64,000 nt of DNA from Oikopleura dioica. Lineage: Eukaryota; Chordata; Appendicularia; Copelata; Oikopleuridae. The DNA lies in contig OU015567.1 in the NCBI GenBank assembly GCA_907165135.1, forward strand, positions 6,577,001-6,641,000, written 5' to 3'. This document shows positions 10,285 through 20,593 of the stretch, one piece after another. The stretch's first letter is position 1. Each line of letters starts with the position of its first letter. The position numbers and the translations under genes are program-made. Under the pieces are notes generated by a model. It was not told the origin of the DNA and searched no databases. It worked only from the letters and a program-made list of their open reading frames with translations.

Positions 10285-12435
10285 CTATACAGAGAAATTG
10301 AAGTTTTTCTTATCGGTGTTTGAATTAATCGTTGGAGTTGAATATCTACCGATTTGGAGGTAATTGTCTTTGAGTTTCAGGGCGTAAATGAATGATCTGT
10401 CGATCATGAGCTCATACGAAGCCTGAGGATCGAGAGTGACAGTAGTTCCCAAGCTATCTGTTTTCTTGGAAAAGAAACCTTCTTCGCTGGTTGATCGAGA
10501 CTTTCTGGACTTGGCCGGATTTTTTCTGCCTGACTTGGATTTTCTGTTTCTTCGTGATTTTCTGCGAGATTTTCGGGCAGCTTTCTTTTGGGCTTTCACT
10601 TCCTTCTTGTGTTGAGTGAGAACGTCATCAGTGGTCGGGACGAGTTCGAAATGCACTCGCTGGAGCATGGAAGTCAGATGCGCAGTTGGCGTCGGGGAGA
10701 CATTCCACAATTCGGCGTTTCGCATTTGCATCAATCTTGTCGCTCCATATCTCTGAAGAAAAAATATATGCTAAAGTTCATTCTTCTGAAAAATGCCCTT
10801 TTCGAGGCCATAAATCAATCCCATGACCCGTATCATTATGTTTTTCTGACAGCCTCTCTCTCTCAGAGGTGTTGAGGAAAGACCCAATTATGAAATAAAA
10901 TGTTTACGGTCGTGAGATCGCAGCTGCGCGAACTTGCGCTTCACAACTTTAACGTAAATCCGCCCATTTAGGAACAATAAAATTAGCTGGCGGCTTTGAT
11001 CTAAAGCCCACCAACTCTTGAATTCTGGTCTGAAAGACGAAGAAGTACCTGTAGAACACTTTTGTCCAAATGATGGTTGATGTAAGTCGAGTCGATCAGG
11101 GGCATCGTCAAGTTGACACATTCGCGGATCACCATGACATTCTCGTCATCAGATTCGTGGTCAGCGCTCATCAAGCTCTTGAAGTCTTCTGGTGTCATTT
11201 TTCCTTCAAGCTTGTCGAGTGATTTGCCGTCAGGGACGATCAAGACCATTTTGTAGTTCTATTACCGGGCTGTTTATTTTTGAATTTTTACTGTGTATTT
11301 TTAGATAATACTTTTTTTGCGTCAATGACTCTTGATTAGGTCTTGAACGTCTCTTGAAATTAGAGTCGAATTTTAATATAGTAATAGCCCGTGGCCTTGA
11401 CTGCCATATTGAGATGAATAGCTTGCGCGGCTAATCTTTTGTGGATGATCTGGGTGACCATTACGTTCGCCAATGTCACCATCTTGACTGTGGAAGAAAC
11501 TGGGAGGTGGGATGAAAAAGGTCCGCTGCGGTCGTTTTGAAAAGGACGGTAAGAAATGGAGCTGGAAAAGATTGGCAGGCGCACGATTGACTGATCCGTG
11601 ACGACCATTCGGGAGGTTCTGAAATTTGGAGGATTAAAATTTTGAAATCAAGGAAGAGAATTTCGAGAAATTTCATTATTTACCTTTTGACGACGTGCTC
11701 GGTGGGGACCATGTCCGGGATGTGACGAAGATCAAGTTTGTCCGTGATGGCGTTGTAAAAATGATTGATTCCCTGGATGGCGTATCCTTCGTCCAAGTCA
11801 AAGTTCCGATTGATGATCAGGATGTTCATGTCGACGATTTTTGGACTGGCGGCGAAATTTGGCAGGATGCGGTAGCCGCGCTGGAGGTCCCATCGACCAT
11901 TCGCGGAGTAGACATCTGGGAGAGCCTGAACATGAAAATGAATTTTTATGAAAAACCATAACGATGAAGAAATTGCTCAAATTTTGTATTTTAGAAATTG
12001 TTCGAGGTGCTGAATCGCTTAATTTACCGGTATCTAACAGATATTTTTGAAATTCAGGGTCAAAATTTACCTTAATTTTGTTGTCATTGATATCCCGAAA
12101 AGCTTTGTTCAGCTGTCTTGTGACTTTTCCTCTGCACGAAACAATCTCCTTGATCTCTTTCTTTGTTTTACCAGTGGAGGACAAGCAGAGTGAGTGAAGT
12201 TGTCGGTAGGTCGAGAGAGGAGAAACAAGGAAGTTTCGATTCTGGTTGTAGGACTCTTTTAGTTGCGCGTTGTAGATTTTGAAGGCGAATTCTTCCTGAT
12301 AAACTGTATTTAGAATCAACTAAAGAGCTTGAACTCTACCTGAGAAAATCGCGAATCATCTTCGCTCGCTTCTATCTGATCCGGGAGTAAGGTGACTGTA
12401 GTAACGGTCAAGAGTTGAAGGCTCAGCCGTCTCAT
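10285..12435 (-). CDS. Divergent serpin with a Lys/Arg-rich insertion at the reactive-loop position
   Basis: The start at 12435 gives a signal peptide (MRRLSLQLLTVTTVTLL). Exons then follow at about 12340, 12310-12075, 11925-11690, about 11620-11485, about 11260-11050 and 10755-10285. The core motif NFLVSPLSTYRQLHSLCLSS corresponds to the serpin helix B region (NxxxSPxS). INHFYNAITDKLDL and the C-terminal DRSFIYALKLKDNYLQIGR match the strand s4B/s5B end (DRPFLYxxxD...GR). Serpins trap serine proteases with an exposed loop. Here the loop region after VHFELVP is replaced by about 45 residues dominated by Lys, Arg and Ser (for example KKAARKSRRKSRRNRKSKSG). A classical small-residue hinge is not seen, so protease inhibition is doubtful; heparin or polyanion binding is possible. 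Several joins are approximate. Confidence 0.75.
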
Positions 12436-13389
12436 CAAATCTGTTGTTCTCCTATCTTGTGAGAAGAAAAAAACTATGCTTACTAGAGAGAGAATTATCT
12501 TCTTTTACGCTGGAAAGACGATAAAACTTCTTCTTGAGGCGCCATCTCGTGCCGAGCTCCGAGCTCGCCTTACACGTGGATCTAATCATCTCAGCACTTT
12601 TCGCGTAAAACATCAAAGAAAAAACGAAAAGTTCAAGTAGCCCATATTTGCCAGACTTGCCAGGTTCCTGCTTTGGCAATCACTCTAATTCTGACGAGGA
12701 AGAGGAACATCTTGTCTTTAAATTTTTATCGAACGCAATAATCATTAGTATTTATGGCGATGATTTTATATGTCATTAATCGAATGATTATTTATTCGAA
12801 TAATTGACAATAAAATGGTGATTCTCTTCCTTGATTGCAATTTCAATGTTTTTCAATGAATAATTTTAATGATTCTTTGGAATTTCAATCGAAAATTTGA
12901 AATTGTTGATTTCATCAAAAGCAAACCTTCACATTCAATTTAGATAACAATTATCGAGGAGCGCTTTAAAACGACAAAATACTTCCTTCGAGCAATTACA
13001 TTATGAATTATGAATTAGCTCCAGAGCCACCAAGTCTAGACCCGATTTGACCTACCCTGCTAGTGGAAATATTAAACTGTCCATTAATTTTAAATCTGAA
13101 GCAGATTGACCTCCGAACAGGACATTTATTACGTTCCTATTGCTCGAAATACATCATTATTTCATATGTCTTTCTGGAACACAAAACTTGGATCTTCTAA
13201 AAAGAGTATTTCGGCTACCGGTAGAATACCGGTATTTCAAATGCAAAGGCAATTGCAAGATAATGATGGTGTTGATTTATAATTATTGCGTGTTTGTTGC
13301 TCTGACGCAAGTTTTTCTGACACCTGAAAACAATCATGGATTGTTGCATTAAAATGCCTCCAAATCCAAAGAGAGGGGTCAAAAATCCA

Positions 13390-13690
13390 TTCAAAATGGG
13401 GGAAAAGGAGCCCCCTAGTTTAGGCCTTAGGGGAGGGGGGGGGACTCCAGGGGGACCCTATTAGGAATAGGGTTGGTAATAGGGGGTTATCATTCGAGCT
13501 GCCCCTAACCCTAAATCTAACCCAGGAGACTACGCCCTCCGAAACACCCCCCCCCCCCACCTAAGGCCTAAACCAGGGGTCTTCGCCCCCCCCCGGACCC
13601 AGTCCCCTACGGGTAAAGGATAGCCCGAATAATAATAGCCCCCTACTTACCCCAAATCTTTCCAAAATAAGGGGGTAAGTGAACTTTTTT
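13390..13690. repeat. Imperfect palindrome with long G and C runs
   Basis: The left arm contains CTAGTTTAGGCCTTAGGGG then about ten G in a row. The right arm contains a run of C then CCTAAGGCCTAAACCAGGGG, so the arms are inverted copies. Additional inverted pieces (TAATAGGGGG facing CCCCCTACTTACC) lie in and around it. The G runs could form G-quadruplexes. Origin is unknown; a foldback transposon is likely. Confidence 0.6.
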
Positions 13691-15089
13691 CGAAAAATGC
13701 TCAAGGTGACAAAAAGCCAACAAGCTGGGAAAACTTTAAAAGATAATTGATAGATGACACGCGCGCAGTAAAATTACGTTCTGGCAATATATTTAAGTTT
13801 TAAAATGCTAAAGGAAGTCTGCCACGCCGAAAATCGCCCATTTTCTGCGTATTTTTAGCTGCTTCCTCACCTGCACGCTGCGGATGAATAAATATAGACT
13901 CGGAAATCTGGTTTTAAAAAAAGGTATTTAAATTGTATTTGTATTACTGTTTTGGTTTCAATGCAGGAAAAAGAGATTTAAGTATTCGTGAAGTCCATTG
14001 TTTCTTTCTTTGGAGAATCGAGCATTTATGATAATTAGAAATTACGAGCATAATTTAGAAGAATTTCGCGGCGGAACTCGCAAAACAGCAATCGGTTTCG
14101 TTTAAGATATAATCGCAAATGTTCCTAAAATGAAATAATGGTCCTTATGGCATTAATGATAAATGGTAAATGATGAAAAAAGAAGGCGGTGCATTAGCGG
14201 TCTATCGAGAATATATGGCCCGTGCCAAAGCATGAATTTTTTATCATTTTTTCTTCGGATTTTGTATTTTACTCAATTTTGCGGATGATATACGGCCGCG
14301 AAATGACTGAATATCTTTCGCAAAGATGCCAGAGTGAAGCTAACATATTTTAATGAAGAGTAAAAATGCTCTAAGCGCACTGAACTCCCCGTAGGGTATC
14401 CACTACGCTAATTAAACATTCCCTAACCCTAGCCAAAGAAATCTTACCTGTGTTCTTCAGTTGCGACGTTATTCTCCAAAACATATGCACAAATCATACA
14501 AACGCGTCTTGAGCAGATATTTTTTTCCTAAAAAATGATAAGAAAAAGTTTCAATTTTCAGAAATTTTCATTACAATCGACTACCAAAATCATCCCTTCA
14601 GAAGAATCTAGCAGAATTCTCAAATTAAAAGACTCAAATTCTACTAGCCCTAGTTTTCGAAAATCGACTGTAATATCAACTGTAAAATCTTTGAGATACC
14701 TTTTCGGGACTACTGGCCGTGGTGGTGCTGATAAGCAAACCGGCCAAAAGCTGCATTAGAAAATTCATTGTGTCTTTTTTCGTGCTCTGAAATTAAATGA
14801 TCCTTTTTTCTGAATGAGGGATTTATATGATCCACATAGATAATATTGTTGGGCACACGCGCTGGCCATTCCTACTAGCGCCCTCGCTTGAGGAGTATGA
14901 ATATTCTATTCAAGAGAAGAGCCTGGGCGATTAGCGAGTATTCCTTGTTTTATGCGAATTTATATGCAAATTGAGGAATTTCCTCTTTGCCCGATGAAAA
15001 AGTGTACAAGATTGAAGACAACAGGATTTACTGACTGGAGAAGATCCTTCTCTTCTGACTCGACCCTCAGTTCTTCTGTTTCTCGGGCT

Positions 15090-15114
15090 TCTACACAGGT
15101 TGCCGAGCACAGAT
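15090..15114. repeat. Solo right end of the introner-like MITE
   Basis: The sequence CTTCTACACAGGTTGCCGAGC followed by ACAG matches the right terminus of the family (TTTCTACACAGGTTGCCGAGCCCAG). No partner left end is nearby, so it is a fragment. Confidence 0.6.
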
Positions 15115-15500
15115 CCGGAGCCCAAACCCTTAATGATAATGGAAAGTCCGTGGCCGTTGCTGATTGAAGAAATGAACTGTCTGAAAACTCTATTCCCGGA
15201 CATGTCGCATGTTGCATGTTCCGTGTATATATGATTCCATCAGAGCTGATGGATCGTGTCGCTATAGAAGAATATCGACATAATCGAAAGTCTTGGTTTA
15301 TCCAAGCACTTTGATGGGAATGATCGTTTTTGCCCGTCAGATTTATGGGCGGCTCATCTCGTTATCCAAAAAGTAGCGACAGTATCTTGTCAAATTAGTC
15401 GGTCATTAATCCTGTCACTTACAGTCGTTCAAGCTACAGTAATGAGAATAGTGTCTCATCAAGGAAATTTCTAGAGCTTCGGCGAATTTCGAATTTGTTG

Positions 15501-17671
15501 ATGTCGAAAAATGAACCATCCAAAAAGAGAGAAAAAATGACGGACGCAGCAAACAATTTCAAAGCCGCAGCCAAGCTCGTCCTCCAAGACCTCGACCCAG
15601 AAGTCAAAGCGAAGCGCCAAGAGTTCATGGCCGGCGTGCCAAAATGCTGCCTAGTATTACACCTCCGAAAGCTGAAAAAGTTCAACCGTCAGGTTTTCAA
15701 GCAAAGCCAGTTTGTCGCGGCTCAAGAGCTGGCTTTTTCTATCAAAGTCACGTGCCAGGAGCAATCAAAGGAACAGGTTCACTTTTTTTCAGTTTCTAAA
15801 AAACCAAAAAGTTAGAATGGAATTGAACCCATTTGAAGAGCACAAAACCTCGAATTATTCAGCGGGAAAACAAAAAGTCACAGGTACAAAAACCGACGAT
15901 AAATGATCGATTTATTCGTTCTTGCAACTCAAATTTGTACTCTCACGTGTGCTCTTGTTAAAAGGCTCTCAAGGGGTGAGCCCAGTTGCCTCAGCAATCG
16001 ACATAGAAAGCCTGAGTCAGGGTCTGAAAGATCTTTAATGAAAAGCCGCGGAGCGGCTTCTTGAGAGATGAAGCCGCCAAGCGGCTTTGCCTTTAAAAAA
16101 GCCGCTTCGCGGCTTTTCATTAAAGATCTTTCAGACCCTGACTCAGGCTTTGACATACTAACTGAGCATAATCAATTCAGGAAAAAAGCAAGATAAAAGT
16201 AAAAACTTACGATTCGATAATGGACGGCGATGCTGAATTGGTAATTGACGCTACAAAAGCCTTCTCGCTCGTGCTCTCCAGAAAAAGCGACACTGAAGAC
16301 CATGAAATCCAATTCGACCTGATTTACATTGAAAAAAATGACGAAGAAAGTAATGAAAGATCGAAAGAGCGCAAAAGCGTCTTTGCAGTTGGAAGCGGTA
16401 AAAAACAGGCAAAAAAGAGGGCAGCATAATTTCTTAATTCAGCATCAATCAGTCTAAACGAGTTGCAAGAAGAAGCCTCAAAAGAAAAGAATATCGTCTT
16501 CAAAATCAAGGAGCAGACAGTTTGTGAGCCTGGGCTCGGCAACCTGTGTAGAAAGCCTGAGTCAGGGTCGAAAGATCTTTAATGAAAAGCCGCGTAGCTT
16601 CGCCAAAATTTAAGGGTGTCAACATCGATTGAGTAAGGGTATCTCTTATAAGTCGAACAACTAATATCAAAATGCCAAAATCGATGTTGACACTCTTAAA
16701 AAAATTAGTTGGGTATAATATGCGAAGCCGCTTCGTGGCTTTGTTTTTAAAAAAGACGCTTGCGGCTTTTCTTTTAAATTCTTTCAGACCCTGACTCAGG
16801 CTTTCTACACAGGTTTTCGAGCCCAGTTGTGAGCTAGAAGTCGAATTTGTTTGCAAATACGGGCAGTTTGGATACGGCTTCTCTCATCAGCTTGGCAGTA
16901 ACGATCGAACACCCTTTCAGAATATCGAAGATAGCATTTTCTTCCGCGTCAATGGCGAAAACGTAAGGCGAATCGGGGAAATGTCGATTTCCATTCGATA
17001 ATAAGGACATTTATTAAAATATTCAAAATAAATTTATTCCCGATATAGGAGCGAAAAGGACACGATGACATTCTATTGCCAGCCCACATTGGTCATCCAG
17101 CGGTATTGAAGGAACAGGGCTGAACAAACATTAATTACATTAATTTTGAAGGCTTAGTCACGTGTTTCTGTATCGCTAAGTACAAGAGTTCGAACCCTTA
17201 TCGACAGGTCAAGGATCCAGTGAATATTGGAAACCCGGCTGTTCGACAAGCTCTTTGGAATTTATCTGAAGACGTACGGTTCTTTTCTTAGCTCTAGAAG
17301 ATTAAACAGAGCTTTTCAGAGTCCATGCTTCTTGGTAGACAGCGAACGATCCTGTCGACTGGTCGAAGATTTGATGAAGACAAGAGGAAGGCTCGAGCAG
17401 AAACGACAGGTAGACAAATATTCGTGGCGTTGAATGAATGAATTTTCGAAAAAAGGAGTTCGCGCGAAAAATGTCCAGATCCGAGAGGATGAAATTCCTG
17501 CGCGACAACCTCTCAAGCAATAAAGAATCGAAGGGAGACGGAAGTGGACCCAGCTCTGGAGCTTCGCAAACTGGAGGACTCAATGTGCCCGGCACCACTG
17601 TTCGGCGAACTTCAAAGCAGAACTTGGAAGATTTCTTTAACAAAATAGCAAACAAGAATTTGCCAAAATGA
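15501..17671 (+). CDS. C2-like domain protein rebuilt from nine exons; possible C2CD6 (CATSPER-tau) relative
   Basis: Frame-consistent exons are 15501-15776, 15839-15883, 16181-16397, 16443-16545, 16827-16972, 17049-17117, 17208-17273, 17320-17409 and 17456-17671, with AATAAA at about 17702. Most introns are GT-AG. The one after 17117 would be GG-AG. The middle alternates hydrophobic beta-type stretches (KIKVKTYDSIMDG, SFALVLS-like AFSLVLSRKS, EIQFDLIYIE, LEVEFVCKYGQFGYGFSHQL), which suggests a C2 fold. FGYGFSHQL and the following HIGHPAVLKEQ and NIGNPAV remind me of the sperm calcium-channel factor C2CD6, but this is recall, not alignment. The C-terminus is Ser/Gly/Lys-rich. The fourth intron is an introner-like MITE inserted in the coding exon (16530-16826). 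The gene model is better supported than the function. Confidence 0.6.
15976..16165. mobile_element. Introner-like MITE, copy B, diverged ends
   Basis: It has the family core CCTGAGTCAGGGTCTGAAAG at both sides, inverted, with GCCGCGGAGCGGC and GCCGCTTCGCGGC between. The outer ends are diverged (ACATAGAAAGCC and GGCTTTGACATA), and no clear target duplication is visible. It lies inside the intron 15884-16180, whose own splice sites are outside the element. Confidence 0.75.
16530..16826. mobile_element. Introner-like MITE, copy C, inside a coding exon with perfect 8-bp duplication
   Basis: The left end is CTGGGCTCGGCAACCTGTGT and the inverted right end is CTACACAGGTTTTCGAGCCCAG. It is flanked by TTGTGAGC at 16522-16529 and 16827-16834, a perfect 8-bp target duplication of the hAT type. 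With donor AACCT|GTGTAG (16545/16546) and acceptor GAGCCCAG| (16826), splicing adds 24 nt and keeps the open frame. The other two frames after the element stop at once (TGA, TAG). It contains a nested TTAA element. Confidence 0.9.
16610..16699. mobile_element. TTAA-flanked MITE, copy 2, nested in introner copy C
   Basis: TTAA borders surround inverted ends GGGTGTCAACATCGATT and AATCGATGTTGACACTC. It interrupts the GCCGC-palindrome part of the host MITE, so it arrived later. The first copy is at 9582-9668. Confidence 0.8.
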
Positions 17672-18903
17672 CTTTTTTTCTGCCAGTTACATTTTTTTCT
17701 AAATAAAATTTTTATTCACAAATTTCGTCGAGAATCGTTTTGTTTCGCGAATTCATCAAAAATGAAGTGAAAAGAGACATTTATTCAAAACAAGTTACGG
17801 TTGAAATTCTCGTCATTTTACGGCGGCAGATGCCGTAATTTACCGCTCAATCATAAACCGCAAAGAATTTCCAGTTCAAAACCTCACTCATGAACTCTAG
17901 CATTGAGCGGTTTTAACCTATTTTACCTAAAAATAAACCTCTTGAAAAATACCGGCAAAGAACCGGGTCCTTGGCACTTTCCCAAAAACAGATCTCAAAG
18001 AAGCCTTCATAACGATATTTGCTTTTATACTGCATTTATTGATGAATAAAAGAAATAGAGACAGGATTAGACTACCAACTTGGAAAACGGTATTTTTCTA
18101 TACTTGGATAAGGAGATAATCCGGGGGTAAAATCTTGGTCTGCCAGGTAGGATGTTTAATTTAATATAATTTCAGAACTGGGCTCGGAAACCTGTGAGGG
18201 AAACCTGAGTCAGGGTCTGAAAGAGCTGAAATGAAAAGCCGCGCAGCGGCTTTTTTCAAAACAAATTTTTTAATAGATTGTGATGAAAGTATTCGCTTAG
18301 CGGCTCCGTTTTTAAAAAGAGCCGCTGCGCGGCTTTTCATTTCAGCTCTTTCAGACCCTGACTCAGGTTTTCTGCACGGGTTGCCGAGCCCGGATTCAGG
18401 AAATATTGAAGATGGAAATGTTAATTTTAAATTCCGAGAAGAAATTCTGATTGAACCCGATTTCTAAAAAGAACTTGAACCAATTGAATGTCCATAAATT
18501 ATTTGCTAAAGTTGAGCAAGTAATTTCTATTTCTACTTTAGGAGACAAGAGAATTATTTACAACTACTGCATTCACCAATTGACTTTGGAAAAGAAGAAG
18601 GAGCGTGGTCACTTCGCAAAAGAAATAGAAAGCTGGTGACGAAAGCGAGGGATGAGTGGGTGCAGAAGCTACTAATGAGAATGTGGCTCCATGATTAGCG
18701 AGAGGTGCAGAAACCGCAGTGAATTGGTCTATTATTTACTTGGTGGTGCTCCGTCACGAGTGCGAGGGCGCCCCAGCGGAGGTGGTTTCTGGTGAATCAT
18801 GATGAGCTGCTTTTAAATTTCCGCCGAGCTCAAGCTTCAAGCTCAGTTCAAACAAAAAAAAACGAGCAGAATTTTGAATTCGCAAATTTAGATTTTCAAA
18901 AAA
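17672..18903. other. Intergenic region with a MITE and a possible stray exon
   Basis: After the poly(A) signal of the C2-like gene this stretch holds MITE copy D. It also has a short open segment from about 18541 to 18639 following an acceptor-like CTACTTTAG (start GDKRIIYNYCIHQLTLEKKK, then a stop). I cannot connect it to an upstream exon, so it may be a gene remnant. Nothing else is supported. Confidence 0.3.
18178..18393. mobile_element. Introner-like MITE, copy D
   Basis: Ends are CTGGGCTCGGAAACCTGTGA and, inverted, CTGCACGGGTTGCCGAGCCCGG. Flanks TTTCAGAA (18170-18177) and ATTCAGGA (18394-18401) match at 6 of 8. The final AG that would serve as acceptor is mutated to GG. Internal palindromes GCCGCGCAGCGGC and GCCGCTGCGCGGC are present. 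Confidence 0.8.
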
Positions 18904-19089
18904 ATGCCAGAGCAAATCGTTGCCTCCGTAACGACTCCCGTTTTCAGCAGAAAGTTCTTCGACTTCTCAGAGCCCAAGATTTCCTTCCTAGAAGACAACG
19001 ACTCATCCTTTGTCGACTTTTTCTTGAGCTCGGAAAGTGAAGAAAGCGAGAAGTTATCAAAGACGACTGAGGAAGAAAAAAAGCTATGA
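18904..19089 (+). CDS. Small acidic protein of 61 aa, unknown
   Basis: A single exon starts at ATG 18904 in AAAAATG context and ends TGA 19089. AATAAA follows about 35 nt later. The product begins MPEQIVASVTTPVFSRKFFD and ends in a Ser/Glu-rich tail (SSESEESEKLSKTTEEEKKL). It has no signal peptide, membrane segment or recognised motif. The nearby downstream + gene could share an operon. The call rests on the start context, composition and poly(A) signal. Confidence 0.4.
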   Translation: MPEQIVASVTTPVFSRKFFDFSEPKISFLEDNDSSFVDFFLSSESEESEKLSKTTEEEKKL

Positions 19090-19235
19090 ATCGACCCTTC
19101 TATTTACCTTCTGCTTTTACTGTAATAAAAAGATATTCAAGTGTTTCTAGAACTTCTTTGTGTACTTGATTTCAATTCCAGGGCAAGTTTAGTTTGAAAA
19201 AAGCAAGAAAACAGGAGCATCAAGACTCACAGATT

Positions 19236-20008
19236 ATGCAGGTACTAAAATCTTGCAAAACTATTGCTAGAAAAACCACTAGAACGCGGAAAATCAGGAT
19301 GGTCACCAGACAGCGCCGATGTCATCAGACGAATCTGACGCGCCAAAGACGTCGCTTCGACGACTGACAAAAATCATCCAGAATCAGGACGAGAATGAAA
19401 AGCTCAATCCCTTTGGGTCAGGTCAAATAATAGACAATTTATAGAAAATATAGACAGTCAATTATCGTCTAAAATTTATAGAGTTGTTTTGGCTCTTTTT
19501 TAGAAATCAAAAACAGATGTTTTGACCTGAAAAAAAAAGACTTGCTTTGGCTGCATTTATCCTCGGTTGTTGCCTTATTTGTCCAATGAATACAGGTCAG
19601 GCTTTTGAAAAACATGTCGAGCTCCACAAAGGTTCAATTTTCGCTAATGCCGGCGCTCAATTTAAAGTTTTAAACTTGTCAGTCCATAAATCAAAATCAG
19701 ACAAAATGAAAAAAAAAGAGCTGAAAGTTCAAAATTGACGTAGATTTGGCAGCTTTAACCTTTTCAAGCTCAATAGGAACATAATTTTATAGCGGCAATT
19801 TGAATAATTGGAAATAGCCCCACTCACATAGTAAAAACGCAGAAAGTCGGAAGTGTCCCTTTGTGAAGCATCAAAGCATCAATCTAACGATTCGATTTTT
19901 CTCACTCTTTTTTATTTAGGAAGCAATGACGTAGACTTGCTTGCTCAATTTCTCAAAGCCGATTCAGACAAATCCTCCACCGTCGTGATGTACTTTGCCA
20001 CGGGTTAA
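19236..20008 (+). CDS. Small hypothetical protein, four exons
   Basis: A two-codon first exon (ATGCAG|GTACTA at 19236) joins 19283-about 19422, which starts NAENQDGHQTAPMSSDESDA and includes SLRRLTKIIQNQDENEKLNP. This joins an exon from about 19596 (GQAFEKHVELHKGSIFANAG) and a last exon from 19920 (SNDVDLLAQFLKADSDKSST) ending TAA at 20008. The first joins are GT-AG and frame-consistent. The join into the last exon is not resolved. The protein is hydrophilic with no signal peptide or known domain that I recognise. Confidence 0.45.
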
Positions 20009-20187
20009 AAGTCAGCGCTTTTGTCATCAGATGACTAGTTTTAGCGCTTTCCAAACGTCAGATTCGCCAGAATCTGGAATCATAAAACAAATCTTTCGTG
20101 TTTATTGCCCTGAATGATGAGTTTCTTTGTTTGAATAATTTCTGAAAAGAAGAATCTTTAAAATTTAACCCGTTGGAAGATTATACG

Positions 20188-20250
20188 ATGATGGCTGTCA
20201 GTGGACTCATCCTTTTCGTCTTGGCACTGTTCACGAACGGGTCAGCTTGA
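20188..20250 (+). pseudogene. Orphan signal-peptide-like ORF upstream of the vWA array
   Basis: Twenty codons (MMAVSGLILFVLALFTNGSA) form a textbook signal peptide and then stop at TGA 20250. It lies just before the first tandem unit. It may be a first exon left from a decayed gene or array copy, or chance. Confidence 0.25.
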
Positions 20251-20593
20251 TTATCAATAGATGAGTTGTAATCCATTAATTTCCAGAAATAATTAAAAGC
20301 TGCAATTTTAATTATATGCATAATAATTGACCGTCCATTTGCTCGGTCAGCAGAGTCTTCCTTCTGACGCAACAGTAGATTTAAACAGTAGATTCGCAGC
20401 AAATACAGCAAAAACAAACAAGCAGATCCAATTCAAAGGTACCTCTCGACCAAGTGAGCAAGTGAAATTCTTCTGCCTGAGCGACAATGTTTACTTCTTT
20501 GCGAATAGAAGAGCTTCATTCTGTTTTCCTGTTTTTTACAATCACCATATCATCAAATGCATTTTTCATAATTTTTATTAAATAAACGAGAAA

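Larger units (their letters stand above)
12436..15500. other. Gene-poor A/T-rich intergenic region
   Basis: I see no supported gene in these 3 kb. It holds the G/C-tract palindrome listed separately, a fragment of the introner-like MITE at 15090-15114, and short frames such as 14535-14759 (74 codons, Ser-rich) that have no recognisable features or splice context. Two CCCTAACCCTA-like stretches (about 13500 and 14410) are too short to be telomeric arrays. Confidence 0.4.

Noticed and set aside
13495-13520. CCCTAACCCTA stretch as a possible interstitial telomere
   Set aside because: Only about two irregular units; not an array, and explained by the G/C palindrome.
14535-14759. 74-codon Ser-rich plus-strand frame
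   Set aside because: No splice sites, signal peptide, poly(A) signal or recognisable motif; length is within chance for this composition.
17180-17205. tRNA-like T-loop GAGTTCGAACCCTT
   Set aside because: No acceptor stem, anticodon arm or D arm can be drawn around it; it lies in an intron of the C2-like gene.
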